In this document: piece after piece, positions 6,792-7,851 of the stretch | How positions within the stretch are numbered: the stretch's first letter is position 1 | Layout of the letters: each line of letters begins with the position of its first letter | Source: an uncultured Clostridia bacterium | Lineage (GTDB): Bacteria > Bacillota > Clostridia > Christensenellales > Aristaeellaceae | Length of the DNA: 7,851 bases | Direction: 5' to 3' | Assembly: GCA_934631025.1 (NCBI GenBank) | Contig: CAKTXR010000089.1 | Location: forward strand, 1 to 7,851 | The notes under the pieces: generated by a model | What the model was told of the DNA's origin: nothing | Database searches by the model: none | What the model saw: only the letters and a program-made list of their open reading frames with translations | Translations under genes and position numbers: made by a program

Positions 6792-7031
6792 TGTCGTCAG
6801 TCGTATCCTGGGGTGTGCGCCACGGCTGCCGCTTTTACCCACATTTCATCAAAAGGATTCCGGGTCGGTATGCGGATGTCATGCCCCCTTGAGCCGCAAG
6901 GCTCTTGCCAGGGGACGGCAGTAAGCAGCCGCAGGTCTCCGCCCTGCCGGAGAGGCGGGTGAAAAAGCGGGGTCGAACGGCACTCACGGGATATTCTTTT
7001 CGAGCCGGTCATTGCGATCGGCTCATTTTTT
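6792..7031 (+). ncRNA. Structured small RNA with 6S-like architecture
   Basis: An RNA of about 240 nt runs from the consensus promoter to an intrinsic terminator. Hand folding gives a closing stem (GTATCC 6803-6808 with GGATAT 6989-6994; GTGTGCGCC 6813-6821 with GGCACTCAC 6979-6987, two mismatches; CCGCTTTT 6829-6836 with AAAAGCGG 6963-6970; ACCC 6837-6840 with GGGT 6957-6960). Next is a central bubble with about 30 nt on the 5' side and a TCTCCG/CGGAGA hairpin (6936-6953) on the 3' side. The terminal stem pairs TGCGG 6871-6875 with CCGCA 6929-6933, and TGCCCCCT 6882-6889 with GGCA/AGGG, ending in GAGCC-GCAA-GGCTC (6891-6904). This layout, and about 205 nt to the end of the closing stem, match 6S RNA, which binds housekeeping RNA polymerase. 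Identity is inferred from architecture only. The alternative is an antitoxin RNA for the facing peptide gene. Confidence 0.6.
7002..7031 (+). terminator. Intrinsic terminator of the structured RNA
   Basis: GAGCCG (7002-7007) pairs with CGGCTC (7019-7024), extended inward by three pairs (one G-T) to a 5-nt loop, then A and TTTTTT at 7026-7031. It follows the closing stem of the RNA by about 7 nt. Confidence 0.9.
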
Positions 7032-7037
7032 GTATGC

Positions 7038-7073
7038 AAAAGGCGCGCCCCGCCGCTCAGGACGAGACGCGCC
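7038..7073 (-). terminator. Intrinsic terminator of the 29-residue peptide gene
   Basis: On the minus strand GGCGCG (7068-7073) pairs with CGCGCC (7042-7047), followed by TTTT (7038-7041). It lies 9 nt after the peptide stop. It is back-to-back with the plus-strand terminator, with only 6 bases between their T-tracts, so the two converging transcripts end almost without overlap. Confidence 0.75.
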
Positions 7074-7082
7074 GCCGGTCGT

Positions 7083-7172
7083 TCAACGCTTTTTAAACTC
7101 CCTGTACGCCTGAACCAGCACGATAACGGTCGCAATCACCATGGCCGCAGTCGAAACGATCATATATCCCAT
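7083..7172 (-). CDS. 29-residue single-helix membrane peptide (type I toxin/holin-like in shape)
   Basis: The minus strand from ATG at 7172 encodes 29 residues: a short start (MGYM), one hydrophobic helix from about I5 to V20 (IVSTAAMVIATVIVLV), then QAYREFKKR, a basic C-terminus. The AGGGAGGG ribosome binding site (plus 7182-7189) is 9 nt upstream, a TTGACG/TATACT extended -10 promoter lies at 7233-7261, and a terminator follows the stop. This full expression set makes it a real gene despite its size. The form (one membrane helix with a positive tail) matches small hydrophobic toxins of type I systems (TxpA/Fst/holin-like peptides) but also small regulatory membrane peptides. I recognise no specific family. 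It converges on the structured RNA, as txpA does on ratA, but the transcripts hardly overlap here. It is probably inserted N-out/C-in. Confidence 0.75.
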   Translation of the reverse strand: MGYMIVSTAAMVIATVIVLVQAYREFKKR

Positions 7173-7214
7173 GATGTTCTTCCCTCCCTGTCCGCGCGTC
7201 AGCTAAACGCGGCT

Positions 7215-7234
7215 CTTATGCTTCCGAACATAAG
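7215..7234. promoter_or_regulatory. Dyad at the peptide gene start site
   Basis: CTTATG (7215-7220) and CATAAG (7229-7234) are perfect complements around CTTCCGAA. The right arm overlaps the -10 and the dyad covers the predicted start, the position of a repressor operator. In the RNA only part of it would remain. Confidence 0.4.
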
Positions 7235-7261
7235 TATAGCACATCGCCGTTCGTTCGTCAA
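7233..7261 (-). promoter_or_regulatory. Extended -10 promoter of the membrane peptide gene
   Basis: On the minus strand TTGACG (plus 7256-7261), a 17-nt spacer and TATACT (7233-7238), with TGC just before the -10 giving an extended element. Start near 7227, leader about 54 nt. Two inverted repeats overlap it: the one at the start site and GTTCGT/ACGAAC at 7249-7269. Confidence 0.8.
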
Positions 7262-7269
7262 GTACGAAC
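7249..7269. promoter_or_regulatory. Dyad over the -35 of the peptide promoter
   Basis: GTTCGT (7249-7254) and ACGAAC (7264-7269) flank 9 nt that include the -35 hexamer. Placement over the -35 fits a repressor site. No regulator gene is adjacent. Confidence 0.4.
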
Positions 7270-7471
7270 CTCGCGCCGCGCCAGCCGAATCGGTGCGTGA
7301 GCAATGAGCGAAGGCTGCTCCCGCTCAAGGCGTTTGTCCGCGCTGACGCGGCGAAGTGCTATTCCGTATTATACGCGCGTGAATTGTGAGCCGGCGAAAC
7401 GTTGCGTTTGGCCGGATACAGGCCGGCACAGGCGTGGGTGCGCGCGGGGGGTGGTCTGCGGGGAGATGATA

Positions 7472-7551
7472 TTCTATTGATGCGTTTTGCATCGGAATCA
7501 CGCCTGCCATACGTTTCTATTGACGTGTTTTGCGTTCGGATCACGCCTGCT
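7472..7551. repeat. Two 37-bp tandem stem-loop repeats (period 43)
   Basis: Copies at 7472-7508 and 7515-7551 share TTCTATTGA, TTTTGC and TCACGCCTGC exactly, with changes between. Copy 1 holds a stem GATGC-GTTTT-GCATC. Copy 2 holds GACGT-GTTTT-GCGTT, where a T-A pair became C-G, so pairing is kept while the sequence changed. This suggests structure under selection, such as a REP-like or RNA stem-loop unit. Only two copies are in the window, so it is not a CRISPR array. Confidence 0.55.
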
Positions 7552-7574
7552 GTTTGCCGCCCAGTGGCAAACAG
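7550..7574. repeat. Perfect 9-bp hairpin
   Basis: CTGTTTGCC (7550-7558) and GGCAAACAG (7566-7574) are perfect complements around a 7-nt loop. It starts directly on the last bases of the second tandem repeat. No T-tract follows on either strand, so it is not a standard terminator. Confidence 0.6.
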
Positions 7575-7612
7575 GAACGGCTTGCGATATGTTTCGTTTC
7601 TATTCCGCGCAG

Positions 7613-7707
7613 GTCGGGATCGCCATAGTGCGTTCTCAGATGTCCTGCGGTTATCTGACTTTACGGATTCACTTCAGGTTTGCACGTTTCTTTATGGCGA
7701 TCCCGAC
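7613..7707. repeat. Perfect 15-bp inverted repeat enclosing 65 bases
   Basis: GTCGGGATCGCCATA (7613-7627) and TATGGCGATCCCGAC (7693-7707) are exact complements. Between them, GTGC/GCAC and TCAGAT (7637-7642)/ATCTGA (7654-7659) can pair in a nested way, giving one long branched hairpin. The 95-bp unit has the terminal inverted repeats of a miniature mobile element, but I see no target-site duplication at its ends. It could equally be a structured RNA. Confidence 0.6.
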
Positions 7708-7851
7708 GGGGAACGGGGTCAGCAGCGCGGCGTGAGTATGTTTTTGCGTAATCACATTAGTCCTGCCATGCTTTCCGCGGGGAGTACGCTGGGGCTGAAA
7801 TGTGGAAGCCGCACTGCGGCCGCCCCAGACTGCGCCAAAGAGCCATTGGCT

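Larger units (their letters stand above)
7270..7851. other. Gene-free but structure-rich right end
   Basis: About 580 bases hold no frame I can support. The longest plus frame (7487-7735) starts at a TTG without a ribosome binding site and is interrupted by inverted-repeat sequence. A frame from ATG 7738 stays open to the window end (38 codons) but also lacks a ribosome binding site. A minus-strand TATAAT at 7368-7373 has no matching -35. From about 7470 the base composition becomes more AT-rich than the flanking genes. Several hairpins and repeats, listed separately, fill 7472-7707, and a CTGGGGC/GCCCCAG stem enclosing a GCCGC/GCGGC hairpin lies at 7790-7829. It could be an untranslated structured RNA, a small mobile element or the leader of a gene beyond the window. 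Confidence 0.45.

Noticed and set aside
6791..6892. Short TTG-started frame at the RNA 5' end with AAAGGAG upstream
   Set aside because: The AAAGGAG lies in the promoter spacer, before the start of transcription, so it would not be in the RNA.
6792..7031. Signal recognition particle RNA
   Set aside because: An AAGCAGCC stretch near 6923-6930 recalls the SRP helix 8, but the GGAA loop and the Alu-domain motifs are absent and the fold is different.
6905..7096. 63-codon plus frame inside the structured RNA
   Set aside because: It runs through the RNA terminator hairpin at 7002-7031 and across the minus-strand terminator, and it has no ribosome binding site.
7368..7396. Minus-strand promoter around TATAAT 7368-7373
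   Set aside because: No acceptable -35 at 16-19 nt and no gene behind it.
7472..7551. CRISPR array
   Set aside because: Only two imperfect copies with 6 bases between them, which is too short for a spacer.
7487..7735. 82-codon plus frame in the right-hand region
   Set aside because: Starts at TTG without a binding site, crosses tandem repeats and both arms of the 15-bp inverted repeat, and shows no domain.
7460..7740. Retron msr-msd RNA
   Set aside because: Small stem-loops followed by a long hairpin looked suggestive, but the flanks are both G-rich and cannot form the a1/a2 pairing, and no reverse transcriptase is visible.

Overview
The window reads as chromosomal DNA from a GC-rich Gram-positive anaerobe, most likely a member of the Clostridia of the gut type. 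This is inferred from four things: strong purine-rich ribosome binding sites, near-consensus sigma-A promoters with 17-18 nt spacers, a MazF very close to the Bacillus NdoA/EndoA type, and a GH127-type arabinofuranosidase under an AraC regulator. No rRNA, tRNA, CRISPR array, transposase or phage gene was seen.

Left part (1-4800). An amidohydrolase-2 family metal-dependent hydrolase (382-1407, +) has its own extended -10 promoter and a clear hairpin terminator. Next comes a divergent pair: a GH127/DUF1680 glycoside hydrolase (1678-3525, -), probably a beta-L-arabinofuranosidase with a cysteine nucleophile, and an AraC-family regulator (3669-4532, +). The two promoters between them face each other, so the 5' leaders overlap, and two perfect dyads sit in the control region. 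The simplest reading is a local sugar-responsive regulator controlling the hydrolase and possibly itself.

Middle (4800-6715). A 12-helix MATE-family multidrug/Na+ antiporter (4806-6170, -) has a TTGACA/TATTAT promoter and its own terminator. Divergent to it is a MazF/NdoA endoribonuclease toxin (6376-6714, +), with both catalytic residues present and no recognisable antitoxin gene next to it.

Right part (6715-7851). A perfect-consensus promoter (TTGACA, 17 nt, TATAAT) starts an RNA of about 240 nt with no convincing protein. By hand it folds into a closing stem, a central bubble with a small hairpin on its 3' strand, and a capped terminal stem ending in a GCAA loop. This is the architecture of 6S RNA, followed by a separate intrinsic terminator. 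Facing it, with a back-to-back terminator, is a very short gene on the other strand. It encodes a 29-residue single-helix membrane peptide and has an excellent ribosome binding site, an extended -10 promoter and flanking dyads. It resembles type I toxin or holin-like peptides in shape. The last roughly 580 bases carry no convincing gene but are rich in structure: two 37-bp tandem stem-loop repeats, a perfect 9-bp hairpin, and a perfect 15-bp inverted repeat enclosing 65 bases.

The most interesting part is 6750-7710: the structured RNA, the tiny membrane peptide, and the structured gene-free DNA beside them.
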